Source of the DNA: Hymenobacter siberiensis
GTDB taxonomy: Bacteria > Bacteroidota > Bacteroidia > Cytophagales > Hymenobacteraceae
Direction: 5' to 3'
DNA: 64,000 bases
Assembly: GCF_018967865.2 (NCBI RefSeq)
Contig: NZ_JAHLZY020000001.1
Span: 3,596,001 to 3,660,000, forward strand
In this document: positions 24,615 through 34,458 of the stretch, one piece after another
How the letters are laid out: each line of letters opens with the position of its first letter
Numbering within the stretch: position 1 is the stretch's first letter
Notes under the pieces: model-generated
Database searches by the model: none
What the model was told of the DNA's origin: nothing
Seen by the model: only the letters and a program-made list of their open reading frames with translations
Translations under genes and position numbers: made by a program

Positions 24615-24953
24615 ATGAAAAAGTCCTTGTTTTCGCTCCTGGCCGCTGTTGGTTTTCTGGCCGTTTCCTACACTTCCGCAGCGCAGGTCGTTATGCCCGG
24701 CATCAATGCCCGCCAGCGCAACGAAAGCGCCCGCATCCGCCAGGGCGTGGCCACCGGCGAGCTGACCCGCACCGAAGCTGCCCGCCTCAAAAGCCGCGAA
24801 GCCGATATCCGGCAGGACAAGCGCGCAGCCCGCGCCGACGGCGTGGTAACCCGCGACGAGCGCCAGGACATCCGCAAGGATGAAACCAAGGCCAACCGCG
24901 CCATCTACCGCCAGAAGCACGACGGCCAGGAACGGCCCCGCGCCGAGCGCTAA
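24615..24953 (+). CDS. Small secreted charged protein
   Basis: 112 aa from ATG 24615 (MKKSLFSLLAAVGFLAVS), with a signal peptide ending near SAAQ. The mature part is helical and highly charged: NARQRNESARIRQGVATGEL, then TRTEAARLKSREADIRQDKR, then a second similar unit with DGVVTRDERQDIRKDE. The GELTRTEA and DGVVTRDE stretches look like paired helix-turn units, reminiscent of EF-hand-like small periplasmic proteins, but no clear Ca loop is present. Function unknown. A terminator follows at 24986. Confidence 0.7.
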   Translation: MKKSLFSLLAAVGFLAVSYTSAAQVVMPGINARQRNESARIRQGVATGELTRTEAARLKSREADIRQDKRAARADGVVTRDERQDIRKDETKANRAIYRQKHDGQERPRAER

Positions 24954-24985
24954 GCGCGTCGGTAATACGGCCCCTTTTCGTCACG

Positions 24986-25023
24986 AAAATCCCTGCATCT
25001 TTTGTCAGATGCAGGGATTTTTT
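24986..25023 (+). terminator. Terminator after the 24615-24953 gene
   Basis: AAATCCCTGCATCT pairs with AGATGCAGGGATTT and a T run follows; located 33 bases after the stop. Confidence 0.85.
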
Positions 25024-25129
25024 ATTAAATTATGTTTGATATTTAAAATATAATACTACTTTAGTGCAATCAATCACACAGCCGCCTAAACCAGACCGGT
25101 GTATACTCCCACTTCCTGCCGCCTTATAT

Positions 25130-25525
25130 ATGAAGCACATTCTCTACTCTATCCTAACCATCAGCGCTTTATTTCTACTCGGGCCGGCTTCCGCCACCGC
25201 GGCCCCCACCCGCCACAGCCTGAGCGATACGCCCGCCGATGTGCAGCGCAAAGCCGCCGCCCGCGAGAAACAGACTGCCGCCCGTGAAAAAGTTGTTGCT
25301 GCTAAATCGGCTAAGCAAGCCTCCAAAATGCAGCGCCTAGCCATCAAATCCCGCAAGGTCACGGGTAAGCTGCAACGGGCCATGCTCGTCTTTCTGGGCC
25401 TGGAAGAGAGCAAAGCTGTAACCTCGCCGGCCCGCCTGCGCCGCCAGCTCCACAGCCACCAGAAACAGCTGAAGGCCCGGGCCCGCATGGCCGCCCGCGC
25501 CCATCGCCACCGCACCCACGAGTAG
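25130..25525 (+). CDS. Small secreted basic protein (intact paralogue of the next gene)
   Basis: 131 aa from the ATG at 25130 (MKHILYSILTISALFLLG), with a signal peptide to about residue 25. The mature part is helical and very basic: DTPADVQRKAAAREKQTAAR, then RKVTGKLQRAMLVFLGLEES, then KAVTSPARLRRQLHSHQKQL, ending in a His/Arg tail. The segment LQRAMLVFLGLEESKAVTSP is the most conserved part versus the neighbouring copy. An AT-rich stretch (25023-25075) precedes it and probably holds the promoter. No family recognised. Confidence 0.65.
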   Translation: MKHILYSILTISALFLLGPASATAAPTRHSLSDTPADVQRKAAAREKQTAAREKVVAAKSAKQASKMQRLAIKSRKVTGKLQRAMLVFLGLEESKAVTSPARLRRQLHSHQKQLKARARMAARAHRHRTHE

Positions 25526-25785
25526 TATTCGTACTCACCTGGGTTTCTCAAAACACCCTTTGCCGCCATGGTAAAGGGTGTTTTGCTGTCTACTGGTTTT
25601 CAGTAGTTGTCTTGCCCGGCTCCAGCCATGCCTCACAGACTTGCTATAAATTATTTGCTATTTTATTTAATAATATATATTTTATCATATAATTGACTGA
25701 GCCAGTTGTGCCGGGCTACTCTGGGGGCCTGGGCGGCGTGTTGGCAATACTGCCCCACTGTTTGTGTCACCCATTGCTGTATCCC

Positions 25786-26154
25786 ATGAAAACGTATTGC
25801 TACTCGCTATTGGCAGGCAGCGGGCTGTTCTTGCTGTCGGGGAATGCTCCTACGGTAGCTCGCCCGGCTTCGTCGCCCGCCGACAGCCCCACCGAAATCT
25901 AGCGCAAGGCCGCGCGGGTACGCGCAGCAGCCGCCCAAAAAGCCGCCCTCATAACCCGTAATAATGCCCGCACCACCCGCAAAACGGCTTCCAAGCTCAA
26001 CCGCGCCGTACTGGCACTGTTGGGCTTGGAAGCCACTCGGAAAGTTACCTCCCCGGGCAAGCTGGACTGGCAGCTGCATCAGCAGCAGCTGAAGCGGCAG
26101 ACCCTGCACGCCTCGCAGGCCCGCAAACGGCGTTGCACCCGCACGCTTAACTAA
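25786..26154 (+). pseudogene. Second copy of the small basic secreted protein, stopped by an amber codon
   Basis: The ATG at 25786 opens a signal peptide (MKTYCYSLLAGSGLFLLSG) and reads SPADSPTEI to a TAG at 25900-25902. The same frame continues without another stop to TAA at 26152-26154 as RKAARVRAAAAQKAALITRN and then LNRAVLALLGLEATRKVTSP, which aligns with the paralogue at 25130 (LQRAMLVFLGLEESKAVTSP). At the aligned position the intact copy has CAG (Gln), so one C-to-T change explains the stop. Full length would be 122 codons plus stop. It could be a recent pseudogene or a read-through or sequence error. Confidence 0.75.
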
Positions 26155-26157
26155 CCC

Positions 26158-26335
26158 AAGCTGCGGAATAGCCGCAGCGCGGCGACAGGTTTGTAGAAAA
26201 AGAGGGATAAACCGGGAAAAGCCGCGTAGCGGTGACAGAATCGCCCCGTTTTTCTGTCGCCGCTACGTGGCTTTCCCTCTTTTGTCCACCGCCCTGCTAC
26301 AAACCTGTCGCCGCTACGCGGCTGTTGAGGTACTT
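26158..26335. repeat. Inverted-repeat element, family C (second copy)
   Basis: AGCCGCGTAGCGGTGACAG near 26221 and CTGTCGCCGCTACGTGGCT near 26255 are inverted; outer GACAGGTTTGTAG (26184) faces CTACAAACCTGTC (26298). The same core occurs at 15433-15565. Together with the terminator at 26490 it accounts for most of the 390-base gap before trxA. Confidence 0.65.
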
Positions 26336-26489
26336 CGCAACTTGGATTAACTAGCTTGGTTGCTCGTTGAACGCTTGTAAGCTGCATTTTAGGGCGAGAA
26401 ACGAGCAACCAAAAACCTATTGAAACTCCTGGCTCAGGAGTTACCGACGTACCAGCAGCTGATTAAGACCGGCTGTAACAGCCGGCCAC

Positions 26490-26525
26490 AAAAAAGCCCT
26501 TTGCCAGTGCGGCAAAGGGCTTTTT
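26490..26525 (-). terminator. Terminator after trxA
   Basis: AAAAAGCCCTTTGCC pairs with GGCAAAGGGCTTTTT around AGTGC. It lies 19 bases beyond the trxA stop on the minus strand. Confidence 0.85.
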
Positions 26526-26544
26526 CAGCGTCAAGCGGTGGCGA

Positions 26545-26874
26545 TTAAGCCGTTACCTGGGCTTCCAGCTTTTGGGCGAGTACGTGCTTGGGCACGGCGC
26601 CTACTTGCTTATCAACGATTTGACCGTTTTTAAATACCAGCAGCGTCGGGATGCTGCGGATACCGAACTTCATGGAAATCTGGGGGTTGGCATCAACGTC
26701 AACTTTGCCGACAATGACTTTGCCTTCGTATTCGCCGGCCAGCTCTTCCACTACAGGGCCTACCATGCGGCAGGGGCCACACCATTCGGCCCAGAAATCG
26801 ACCAGTACGGGCTTATCGCCGCTGATGATTTCGTCAAAGTTGGCGTCGGTTATCTCAATTGCTTTGTGTCCCAT
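26545..26874 (-). CDS. trxA: Thioredoxin
   Basis: Cytosolic protein-disulfide reductase. 109 aa, the normal size, with the active site [10 protein letters not shown] at about 28-37, cis-proline in [10 protein letters not shown] and the end [16 protein letters not shown]. No signal peptide. A TACCTTG box on the minus strand at 26931-26937 could be its promoter, about 57 bases upstream of the ATG. It is monocistronic with a strong terminator. Confidence 0.97.
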   Translation of the reverse strand: MGHKAIEITDANFDEIISGDKPVLVDFWAEWCGPCRMVGPVVEELAGEYEGKVIVGKVDVDANPQISMKFGIRSIPTLLVFKNGQIVDKQVGAVPKHVLAQKLEAQVTA

Positions 26875-26999
26875 TTCAATTTGGGTTGAGGTTAATTAGA
26901 ATAGTCTGGCGTATACGGCCAACGGGGTCGCAAGGTAGCAGATAGTATGGTAAAACAGCGGGGCCGGAGGAAAGTTCAGTGGGGTGGGCCAAGCCTGGT

Positions 27000-29246
27000 T
27001 TATTCTGTTACTATCACCAGCTGCGTAGTTGCCAACCGTTGGTTATCGGCGTCCAGCACCAGGAAATAAAGCCCTGCCGCGAGGCGCGGCAGGCTGCTCA
27101 GCACAAAAGTAGTGGAACCGGACGGATACGGTGTGGGAGCCAGCGGCACGACCACCAGCCGGCCCAGGCCATCGTAGAGGCGCAGGCGGATGCACCGGGC
27201 TTCGGGCAGCACAAGTCGTACCGATACCGGCCCGGCAGCCGGATTGGGAAACACGCTCATTGCCAATGCAACAGCAGCGGCGGGAGCCGAAGCCACCGGT
27301 GCAGCCGACGACCGGGCTCAGGCGCATGGCCTCGGCATAGGTCGAGCTGAGGCACAGGCTTGCCACGGCATGGTTGGGCTGAGGCGCAAGCAGCCCCGTG
27401 CAAGGTGCCGCCACCGGAGCCGGCCCCAGGTCCGGCACCTCAACCAGGGTGGCTGGGTAACGGGCCACCAGCAGCACCGGCTGAGCGGCCGGCACACCGG
27501 GCCGGCGCAGCTGCACCCATATTTTCACGCTCACAGCGCTGTCGGGGAGGAAACCGGCCGCGCAGTTCGCGGGGCCGTCCAGGGTAAACACGCGCCCGGC
27601 CAGGCAGGCGGCGCTCACATAGTCGGTGCGCACCAAATGCTGCATGGGGCCGGCCGGGTCATCGGTGAGGGGCACCGGGGCTTCGTAGGTGCCAAAGTTG
27701 CCGGGTGCGGGCGTGCCGGGATACGTATTGCCCCCCACCACCAGGGCAGCCCAGAAATCAGTCACTTCCAGGCCGGCGGCCGGGTTCAGCGCGTATTCCA
27801 GGTCGGCGGGCAGGCGGAAGCGGTAGCGCAGGCGCGGCTGCCCGGCCGCGTCGCGAACGGGCTCGATGCTACGTTCCACCACGGGGCGACGCAACAGGCT
27901 CAGCACGCCCAGCGCTTCGTTGTAGTAGGGGTAGCGGCTCGAATCGGCCCCCGCCGCAGCCCCCGGGGTAGCCAGGCGAATGGTGCCCAATGATACGTTG
28001 GGCGTGGAATACCCGCGTAGGCGGGTACCCGTTTGGGCAAAGGCACTGGGCTGAGAAACCTGCGGCACGCCCGGCCCGGGCAGGTTGGCACTGAGGCCAC
28101 CGAGGGTCAGAAAATCGAGCCCGTTGGTAAGGCGCTCGGTGCGCGGATTTTGCAGAAAACCGGGGCTGAGGAAGCGTCGACTGCCGGTGCTGGCATCGGC
28201 ATCGCGGGCTTTGAACCAGTACCATGCGGCCGAGTCGAGGGCCACGGCCAAGGCCGCGTCGTGCGTTCGGGCCTGCAGCCAGTCGCGCACGTTGCGCTGC
28301 TGGCTGGCCACCGCGCTGCTGGTATAGCCCGTTGTCAGAAATGCGCCCGGTACCTGGCCCACGTAGCCGAGCATGGGCAGGCCGCGCAGCGTAGAGCTCT
28401 GCACGTTACCAGCCCCGTAAGGCGACAATACCAGGCCGCTTATAGGCCCTGCAACGTTCACGCTGGGCAGGTTGTACACGGCCGTGGGATTACCGGGCAC
28501 CCGGGGGTCGATACCGGCTACTTCCACCTCCAGCTCCGACCGAAATAAACAGGTGCACGGGTCATAGTCGAGCGGAAAATCAGCAAAAAACCACTTACCT
28601 GATTGGTTCAAATGCTGCCCAACGCCCGTGAGCACGACCGCCACGCCAGCCGGAGCATCGAGCAAGGCGGTAGCCGGAGCCGCCACCCGGTTTAGCAAAC
28701 CCGATTTCATAGCTAATCCCTGGCCGCTGGCAAAGCGCAGGCTAATAGAATGATTGATAGGTCCCGCTGCCGGTTGGCCTCCGTGGCAAACACCCGCATT
28801 GTGCCCGTAAAGCGGTGGTAGAGCACCACGTAGGGCAGCGCCGCCCCACCGGCCCGAGGCTGCCCGTGCTCGGTGTAGCCGAGGTTATAAGCCAGCAGCT
28901 CCCAACCGTTGGCGGGCAGGTCGCCAGCCCCGAGCAGGGACGTTAGCATGGGGTTGTCCGACTGCTGGTAAGGCGTGTAGAGCTCGTACGCCAGCCCTTG
29001 CCCACTATGCGGGTCGAAGCCATAGAGCTGGTACAGCCGGTTGGCGCTGGAGCCAGTACCACCGGGCGCATACCAGTTAAAGAACGCGTTGCGGCGGTCG
29101 GGCCGAAGCAGGTTAGTGGGCTGGCTGGGGTCGGTGCTAATGCCAGTGGCCGGGCATGGGCCGGTAGCCTGGGCCCGGGCCGCCAGTGGGCCGCCCAGCA
29201 ACAGCAGTGCCAGCAGGCTCAACTGTTTCAGTAAGTGGTGTCGCAT
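27000..29246 (-). pseudogene. T9SS-type secreted protein gene broken by two frameshifts
   Basis: Three adjoining frames read as one protein of about 750 aa. Part 1 (29246-28713) begins with a signal peptide (LLKQLSLLALLLLGGPLAARAQ) and the domain FFNWYAPGGTG through GWELLAYNLGYTEHG and VVLYHRFTGTMRVFA. Part 2 (28710-27043) continues GKWFFADFPLDYDPCTCLFR; its frame reads INHSISLRFASG just before its first Met, which suits the end of part 1. Part 3 (27296-27000) is a C-terminal sorting domain: VFPNPAAGPVSVRL, RLYDGLGRLV and a final QLVIVTE. The first break is near 28745-28760 and the second near the GGG run at 27314-27316 (equivalent to one inserted base). Intact relatives would be exported by the type IX system; the role is unknown. 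Confidence 0.75.
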
Positions 29247-29304
29247 TTTAGCTGATTGGGTAGAAATCAGGCGGCAAGTTACTATTCCGCAATCATGCAA
29301 CCGC

Positions 29305-32300
29305 TCATATCAGGGTGCAAACTTCCATATCCAGCTCTCTCATCTTTTCGATGAAGGTTTTGGGTTCAATCTGGAAGCGGCGCGAGAACATATCCACTGC
29401 CAGGTGCTCGTGCGGCTCCACAAACTGGATTTCGAGCCGCTTGCTGCCGGGCGCATGTTCGATGGCTTCTTCGAGACGGTCAAGCATGGGCGCGGTGACG
29501 GTGCGCAGGTCGAGGCGCACGCGCACGCCTTTGCTGCGCTTTTCGGCCACGTCGGCCAGCGGTTCCATGGTCAGGATGCGCAGGTCCCACTGGTCCTGGG
29601 TGTGGCGGCGCAGCTCCTGCTTGAGCTTGACGTACATGGGCGGCACCTGCTCGTTGGGGTAGTTGCGCGGGTTGATGAGCGGGGCAAACTTAGTGTAGTC
29701 GTCGCGGAACAGGGCCGGGTTGATGCTCGTCTCGTAGTCCTCCAGGGTGAAGGTGCAAAAGGGCTGGCCGGTTTTAGTGGTCTTGAATAATACGTTGTTA
29801 ATCAGGCCCGCCACGGTAATTTCTTTGTTCTTGATTTCGTCGACCTTTTCCAGGCCGCAGGTGCAATAAGCATCCAGCTCCAGCTTAAAGGCATCGAGCG
29901 GGTGGCCCGAAAGGTAGAAGCCCACCACTTCCTTTTCGCGGCGCAGCTGCTCGGTTTTGCTCCAGGGCTCCATCTCGTGGATTTTGGGCATGGGCGCAGC
30001 CACGGCCCCGAAAGCGCCCGCGCCAAATAGGCTGTGTTGGGCCGATTCCTTAGCGGCAGCATGCTGCTGGCCCACTTTCATGGCCTTTTCGATGAGGTTC
30101 TGGTCGCCGGCCGGGGCATCGAGATAGAGGCGGCGGTGCTTGTCGAAGCCATCGAACGCGCCGGCCTGGGCCAGGCTTTCGAAGGTTTTCTTGTTCACGG
30201 TGCGCAGGTTCACGCGCTTGGCGAAGTCGAAAATATCGGAGTAGTTGCCACTGCTTTCGCGCTCCTGCACCATGCTTTCCACGGCCAGCTCGCCCGCGCC
30301 CTTCACCGCGCCCATGCCGAAGCGGATGGCCCCTTCCTGGTTCACGTTGAATTTCAGGAGGCTTTCGTTCACGTCGGGGCCGAGCACGGGCACGCCCTGC
30401 TTGCGGGCTTCCTCGATGAAGAAAGTCACCTTCTTGATGTCGCCCATGTTGTTGGTGAGCACGGCGGCCATGTACTCGGCCGGGTAGTTCGCTTTTAAAT
30501 ATCCAGTCTGATATGCCACCACACTGTAAGCCGCTGAGTGGGAGTTATGTACAATCAGTCCGTTAGCCACGAAGTTATGGTCCTCGGCCACGGTCAGGTC
30601 GTAGGTTGGCTCCTCACCTGCCGGCGTGATACTCACAACCTCATCCCAGAAAATGTCGCTATGTGCGACCTGGCTCAAAGCTTCCGACTGGAAAAAATCG
30701 GCCAGCAGGGCCAGGGTGCTGCGCCGGAATGCCTGCTTGGCCTGGCTGCCCTGCCCGATAAATTCCTTCATGCTCACGCCCGACTGCGCCCCCACTTCCC
30801 GCCAAGTGAGGCCACGGCCTTCACGGGCCGTGGCAACCAGCTGCCGGGCGTAGCGGTGCGGCACGGTGTCTTTGCTGGTCAGGCCGCGCTGCATACTGGC
30901 CAAGTAGGTGCGCAACGTGGCCACGGCCGCCTCGCGGCTCAGGCAGTGCGGGGCAATCAGGTCGGCAAACCGCTCCACGGCCTCCGTGCCTATCAGGCGC
31001 ACCGTGTAGCCGGGCCGCAACGTGTCGCGGTACTTGAACTGCTTGGCGTGAATACCGCTCTGGATGCCCACGCGCAGCAGTAGGGCCTGCACATCGTCGG
31101 CCAGCTGGCGCGAGGACGTAGCGTAGAACGGCGTCCGCTCTTTGTGGTTAGCAATGAAGCCGTCGCCGGCCCACAGGCGGCCCAAGAACAGTGTTAGGTT
31201 ACTGTCACACAGCGCAAATATCGGCGCGGGCACAAACTTTTCGGTGGCTTTCTTGCCCGTTAGCCCCAGCTTTTCGGCCCAGGCATAAGCCCCGCAGCGG
31301 CGCGGCCCGCTGCCCGCGTGGCTTTGCCGGCCCGTGCTGGCGCACACTTCATAGCGCTTCGAATCGGCACGTTGATAGATGCGGCCCACGGTGTCGGGAA
31401 ACTGCCCGATGGCCGCCGCAAAGTCCTCCACGAAGTCGAACTGGTTGCCGAAGAAATACAAGCAGCTGGGGTGGCAGGTGTTGCCCTCCGAAATCAGGCC
31501 GGCCAGCGCAATCAGCTCATGTGCGGGCCAGGTGGCGGCGGTAGCAACGGGCAGTTGGCGCGGGGCTGCGATGCGGTCGCCGGGAGCCAGGTTTTCCAGC
31601 AGCGTCCAGCCTGTCGGCGTGCGCAACGGGTGATTGGCGGTGGCCCGCAGGCGCTTACCCTGCCGCGTCAGCACCTCAAATACGGGCTTGGTGCCGTTGG
31701 CAAACACATCGGTCACGGGCTGCACACGCAGGGTGCCGGCCTCGGTCAGGGCGTGTACGTGCAGGTCGGCGGGCCGCTGCGTATGAATTTCGGCCATCGT
31801 CCAGCGCCGGCCGGTGAGGGCATCGAACACGACCGCATCACCCGTTAAGCAGCGATTGAAGCCGTACTCCGCGAATTTCTCCATCACGTCGAACACTTCG
31901 TTGGCTTTTTTGGCCGGAATGTCGTGCAGGTTTTTTGAGCCTTCGATGAATTTCTCGCGCTCGAGGGCCATCTTTTTCATGTCCTTCTTACCCATGGCGC
32001 GGCGCAGCAGGTCGGCTCCGCCCAGGGAGTAGCCGGCCAGAATCTGGGCCGTCTGCATAATCTGCTCCTGGTACACCATAATGCCCTGACTGTATTCCAG
32101 GATGGGTTTTAGCAGCTCGTGCGGGTACACCACTTCCTCGCGGCCGTGCTTGCGGTTGATGAAGTTCGGGATGAACTGCATGGGGCCGGGCCGGTACAGG
32201 GCGTTCATCGCAATCAAATCCTCGATGTTGGTCGGCTTCAGGTCCTTGAGGTACTGCCGCATCCCTTCCGACTCGAACTGGAACGTGCCGATGGTATCGC

Positions 32301-34326
32301 CGCGCTGGTACAGCGCGTAGGTCTTCTCATCATCGAGCGGAATTTCGTCGATGTCGATTTTCACGCCGTGGTTGCGCTCAATCAGGCGCATGGCATCCAC
32401 AATCACCGTCAGGGTTTTGAGGCCCAGAAAGTCCATTTTCAGCATCCCGGCGCTCTCAATCACCTTGCCGTCGAACTGCGTGATGAGCAGGTCGGAGTCC
32501 TTGGAAGTCGAAACGGGGATGTACTTCGTGATGTCGTCGGGCGCGATAATCACGCCGGCCGCGTGGATGCCGGTGTTGCGCACCGAGCCTTCCAGCTGCG
32601 TGGCCAGACGCAGAATCTGGCCCTTGAGGTTGTCGGGCGACTCATCCCGCCGAATCATATCCAGCTCCAGATTCTCGGCGAAAGCGCCGGCCAGGGTGGT
32701 ACCCGGCTTGTCGGGCACCATCTTGGTGAGGTCGTTGGTCTGGGGCAGAGGCAGCTCCATGGCGCGGGCCACGTCCTTGATAGCCGACTTGGCGGCCATG
32801 GTGCCGAAGGTGATAATCTGGGCCACCTGCGTTTTGCCGTACTTCTCCACCACGTAATCGATGACTTTCTGACGGTTCACGTCGTCAAAGTCAATGTCGA
32901 TATCGGGCATCGACACGCGCTCGGGGTTCAGGAAACGCTCGAACAGCAGCGAGTACTTAATGGGGTCGATATTGGTGATGCCCACGCAGTAGGCCACCGC
33001 CGAGCCGGCGGCCGAGCCTCGACCCGGCCCCACAGCCACGCCGATGTTGCGGCCGTGGTTGATGAAGTCCTGGGTGATGAGAAAGTAGCCCGCGAAGCCC
33101 ATCGTCTGGATGATGCGCAGCTCATAATCAAGCCGTTCCTCCACTTCGGGCGTGCGGTCGGAATAGCGCGGCGGCTTGGTCATCGTCACGGTACCGTTGC
33201 CGGCACTGGGGCCAAACGCGCCCACGTAGGTCAGCTCGCGCAGGAATTCGTCGGCGTTGGCGAAGGGCGCGGGAATGGGGAAGTTGGGCAGCAGGATATC
33301 GCGGGCCAGCTTGGGGGGCGTGATTTTGCCGACAATCTCATTGGTATTGTCCACGCTCTCGGGCACGTCAATGAACAGCTCGTTCATCTGCGCCTGGTTC
33401 TTAAAGAAGAACTGGTCGTTAGCGAAGCCGAAACGGGTGTGCGGCTTGGGCTTCTGCAGCTCCTCGTCGATGCGGCGGAGCTGGCGCTGGGCTTTTTCGT
33501 CGCGGGAGTTGTCGCGGCGCAGGTTCTCCAGCAGGTCGTATTTCACCTCGCCCTTGCCGGTCATCAGGGTATAGTAATTGGTGCGAATATCCCCAATCGG
33601 ATTGCTACGCTCCTCCCCGGTATTCACGCACAGAAGCAGGTCGTGGGCCGCGTAGTCGGTCTGGTCCACGTAGTGCGAGTCGTTGGTGCAGATGACTTTG
33701 ACGTTGTGTTTCCGGGCCAGGCGCAGCAGCACCTGATTCACGTCTTCCTGGCTTTTGCCGGTGCCATCGAAATTCATCAGGCCGTGACGCTGAATTTCAA
33801 TGTAGTAGTCCTCGCCGAACATATCGAGCCACCACTTCAGCTTTTCTTCAGCCTCGGCTTCGGTTTTGAAAAGAATGGTTTGCGGAATCTCGGCACCGAT
33901 GCAGCAGCTGGTGGCAATGAGGCCCTCGTGGTATTGTTCCAGCAGCTCCTTGTCGATGCGCGGAAACTTGGAGTACACGCCCTCAATAAAGCTCAGCGAG
34001 CACAGCTTGCTCAGGTTGTGGTAGCCGGCCTGGTCCTTGGCCAGCAACAGCTGGTGGTGGCGCTTGTCCTTCTCCCCTTTTTCTTTGCTGAACGACTTTT
34101 TGTGGCGGTCCTCCACCAGGTAGAACTCGCAGCCCACGATGGGCTTCACGTTATACTTGTTGGCCTCGGCCACGAAGTTGAACGCGCCGAACATATTGCC
34201 GTGGTCGGTGAGGGCCACAGCGGGCATGCCATCGGCCTGCGCCTTCTTCATCAGCTTGCTGATGCTGGCCTGGCCGTCGAGCAGCGAGTATTGCGTATGG
34301 CTGTGAAGGTGCGAGAAAACGGGCAT
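29305..34326 (-). CDS. dnaE: DNA polymerase III alpha subunit containing an intein
   Basis: Catalytic subunit of the replicative polymerase. 1673 aa as encoded, 1237 aa after removal of the intein (residues 826-1261). Order: N-terminal PHP domain (FSHLHSHTQYSLLDG, DHGNMFGA), polymerase palm with catalytic aspartates in MPDIDIDFDD (about 473-482), finger region with YRPGPMQFIP and YQEQIMQ, the extein junction YGFNR/SHSAAYS, an HhH region, and an OB domain with ITVAGLINNVLFKTTKTGQP near the end. All polymerase signatures are intact, so splicing must be efficient for the cell to live unless a second copy exists elsewhere. The start is the ATG at 34326. Confidence 0.97.
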   Translation of the reverse strand: MPVFSHLHSHTQYSLLDGQASISKLMKKAQADGMPAVALTDHGNMFGAFNFVAEANKYNVKPIVGCEFYLVEDRHKKSFSKEKGEKDKRHHQLLLAKDQAGYHNLSKLCSLSFIEGVYSKFPRIDKELLEQYHEGLIATSCCIGAEIPQTILFKTEAEAEEKLKWWLDMFGEDYYIEIQRHGLMNFDGTGKSQEDVNQVLLRLARKHNVKVICTNDSHYVDQTDYAAHDLLLCVNTGEERSNPIGDIRTNYYTLMTGKGEVKYDLLENLRRDNSRDEKAQRQLRRIDEELQKPKPHTRFGFANDQFFFKNQAQMNELFIDVPESVDNTNEIVGKITPPKLARDILLPNFPIPAPFANADEFLRELTYVGAFGPSAGNGTVTMTKPPRYSDRTPEVEERLDYELRIIQTMGFAGYFLITQDFINHGRNIGVAVGPGRGSAAGSAVAYCVGITNIDPIKYSLLFERFLNPERVSMPDIDIDFDDVNRQKVIDYVVEKYGKTQVAQIITFGTMAAKSAIKDVARAMELPLPQTNDLTKMVPDKPGTTLAGAFAENLELDMIRRDESPDNLKGQILRLATQLEGSVRNTGIHAAGVIIAPDDITKYIPVSTSKDSDLLITQFDGKVIESAGMLKMDFLGLKTLTVIVDAMRLIERNHGVKIDIDEIPLDDEKTYALYQRGDTIGTFQFESEGMRQYLKDLKPTNIEDLIAMNALYRPGPMQFIPNFINRKHGREEVVYPHELLKPILEYSQGIMVYQEQIMQTAQILAGYSLGGADLLRRAMGKKDMKKMALEREKFIEGSKNLHDIPAKKANEVFDVMEKFAEYGFNRCLTGDAVVFDALTGRRWTMAEIHTQRPADLHVHALTEAGTLRVQPVTDVFANGTKPVFEVLTRQGKRLRATANHPLRTPTGWTLLENLAPGDRIAAPRQLPVATAATWPAHELIALAGLISEGNTCHPSCLYFFGNQFDFVEDFAAAIGQFPDTVGRIYQRADSKRYEVCASTGRQSHAGSGPRRCGAYAWAEKLGLTGKKATEKFVPAPIFALCDSNLTLFLGRLWAGDGFIANHKERTPFYATSSRQLADDVQALLLRVGIQSGIHAKQFKYRDTLRPGYTVRLIGTEAVERFADLIAPHCLSREAAVATLRTYLASMQRGLTSKDTVPHRYARQLVATAREGRGLTWREVGAQSGVSMKEFIGQGSQAKQAFRRSTLALLADFFQSEALSQVAHSDIFWDEVVSITPAGEEPTYDLTVAEDHNFVANGLIVHNSHSAAYSVVAYQTGYLKANYPAEYMAAVLTNNMGDIKKVTFFIEEARKQGVPVLGPDVNESLLKFNVNQEGAIRFGMGAVKGAGELAVESMVQERESSGNYSDIFDFAKRVNLRTVNKKTFESLAQAGAFDGFDKHRRLYLDAPAGDQNLIEKAMKVGQQHAAAKESAQHSLFGAGAFGAVAAPMPKIHEMEPWSKTEQLRREKEVVGFYLSGHPLDAFKLELDAYCTCGLEKVDEIKNKEITVAGLINNVLFKTTKTGQPFCTFTLEDYETSINPALFRDDYTKFAPLINPRNYPNEQVPPMYVKLKQELRRHTQDQWDLRILTMEPLADVAEKRSKGVRVRLDLRTVTAPMLDRLEEAIEHAPGSKRLEIQFVEPHEHLAVDMFSRRFQIEPKTFIEKMRELDMEVCTLI
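30544..31851 (-). other. Intein with LAGLIDADG homing endonuclease inside dnaE
   Basis: The in-frame insertion covers dnaE residues 826-1261 (436 aa). Splicing blocks are clear: block A starts with Cys (CLTGDAVVFD), block B is RLRATANHPLRT with the TxxH histidine, block F is TYDLTVAEDHNFVANG, and block G ends LIVHN before the extein Ser (SHSAAYS). The two dodecapeptide motifs of a DOD-type endonuclease are LIALAGLISEG (about 938-948) and FLGRLWAGDGFI (about 1047-1058), and a helix-turn-helix-like stretch (LTWREVGAQSGVS) follows. It sits three residues downstream of the position of the split cyanobacterial DnaE intein (AEY/CFN). Because both the splicing and nuclease parts look complete, it may still be mobile. 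Confidence 0.93.
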
Positions 34327-34333
34327 ATCTTTT

Positions 34334-34370
34334 AATTACTAATTAATAATTACTAATTATTAATTAACAG
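34334..34370. repeat. AT-only palindromic stretch upstream of dnaE
   Basis: A run of TTAATTACTAATTAATAATT type with several overlapping inverted repeats. It lies in the dnaE promoter region and may form part of a regulatory or insertion-scar sequence. Confidence 0.45.
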
Positions 34371-34373
34371 TGG

Positions 34374-34458
34374 GGTTGTTTAGAAAGTCACAAAAGGCAC
34401 TCAAACGGTCATGCTTCGCTGCGCTCTGCATGACCGTTCGGGGACTTTCTAAACAGCT
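34374..34458. repeat. Palindromic element with GTTGTTTAGAAAGTC ends (second copy)
   Basis: The same element as the inner palindrome at 22360-22448: GGTTGTTTAGAAAGTCACAA at the left, ACGGTCATGCTTCGCTGCG in the centre, and the inverted GACTTTCTAAACAGC at the right. It stands upstream of dnaE and downstream of a minus-strand gene's start, so it is an intergenic insertion. Confidence 0.85.

Noticed and set aside
32119..34335. 738-codon open frame opposite dnaE
   Set aside because: A shadow of the dnaE codon pattern in high-GC DNA; no recognisable domain, while DnaE is certain on the other strand.
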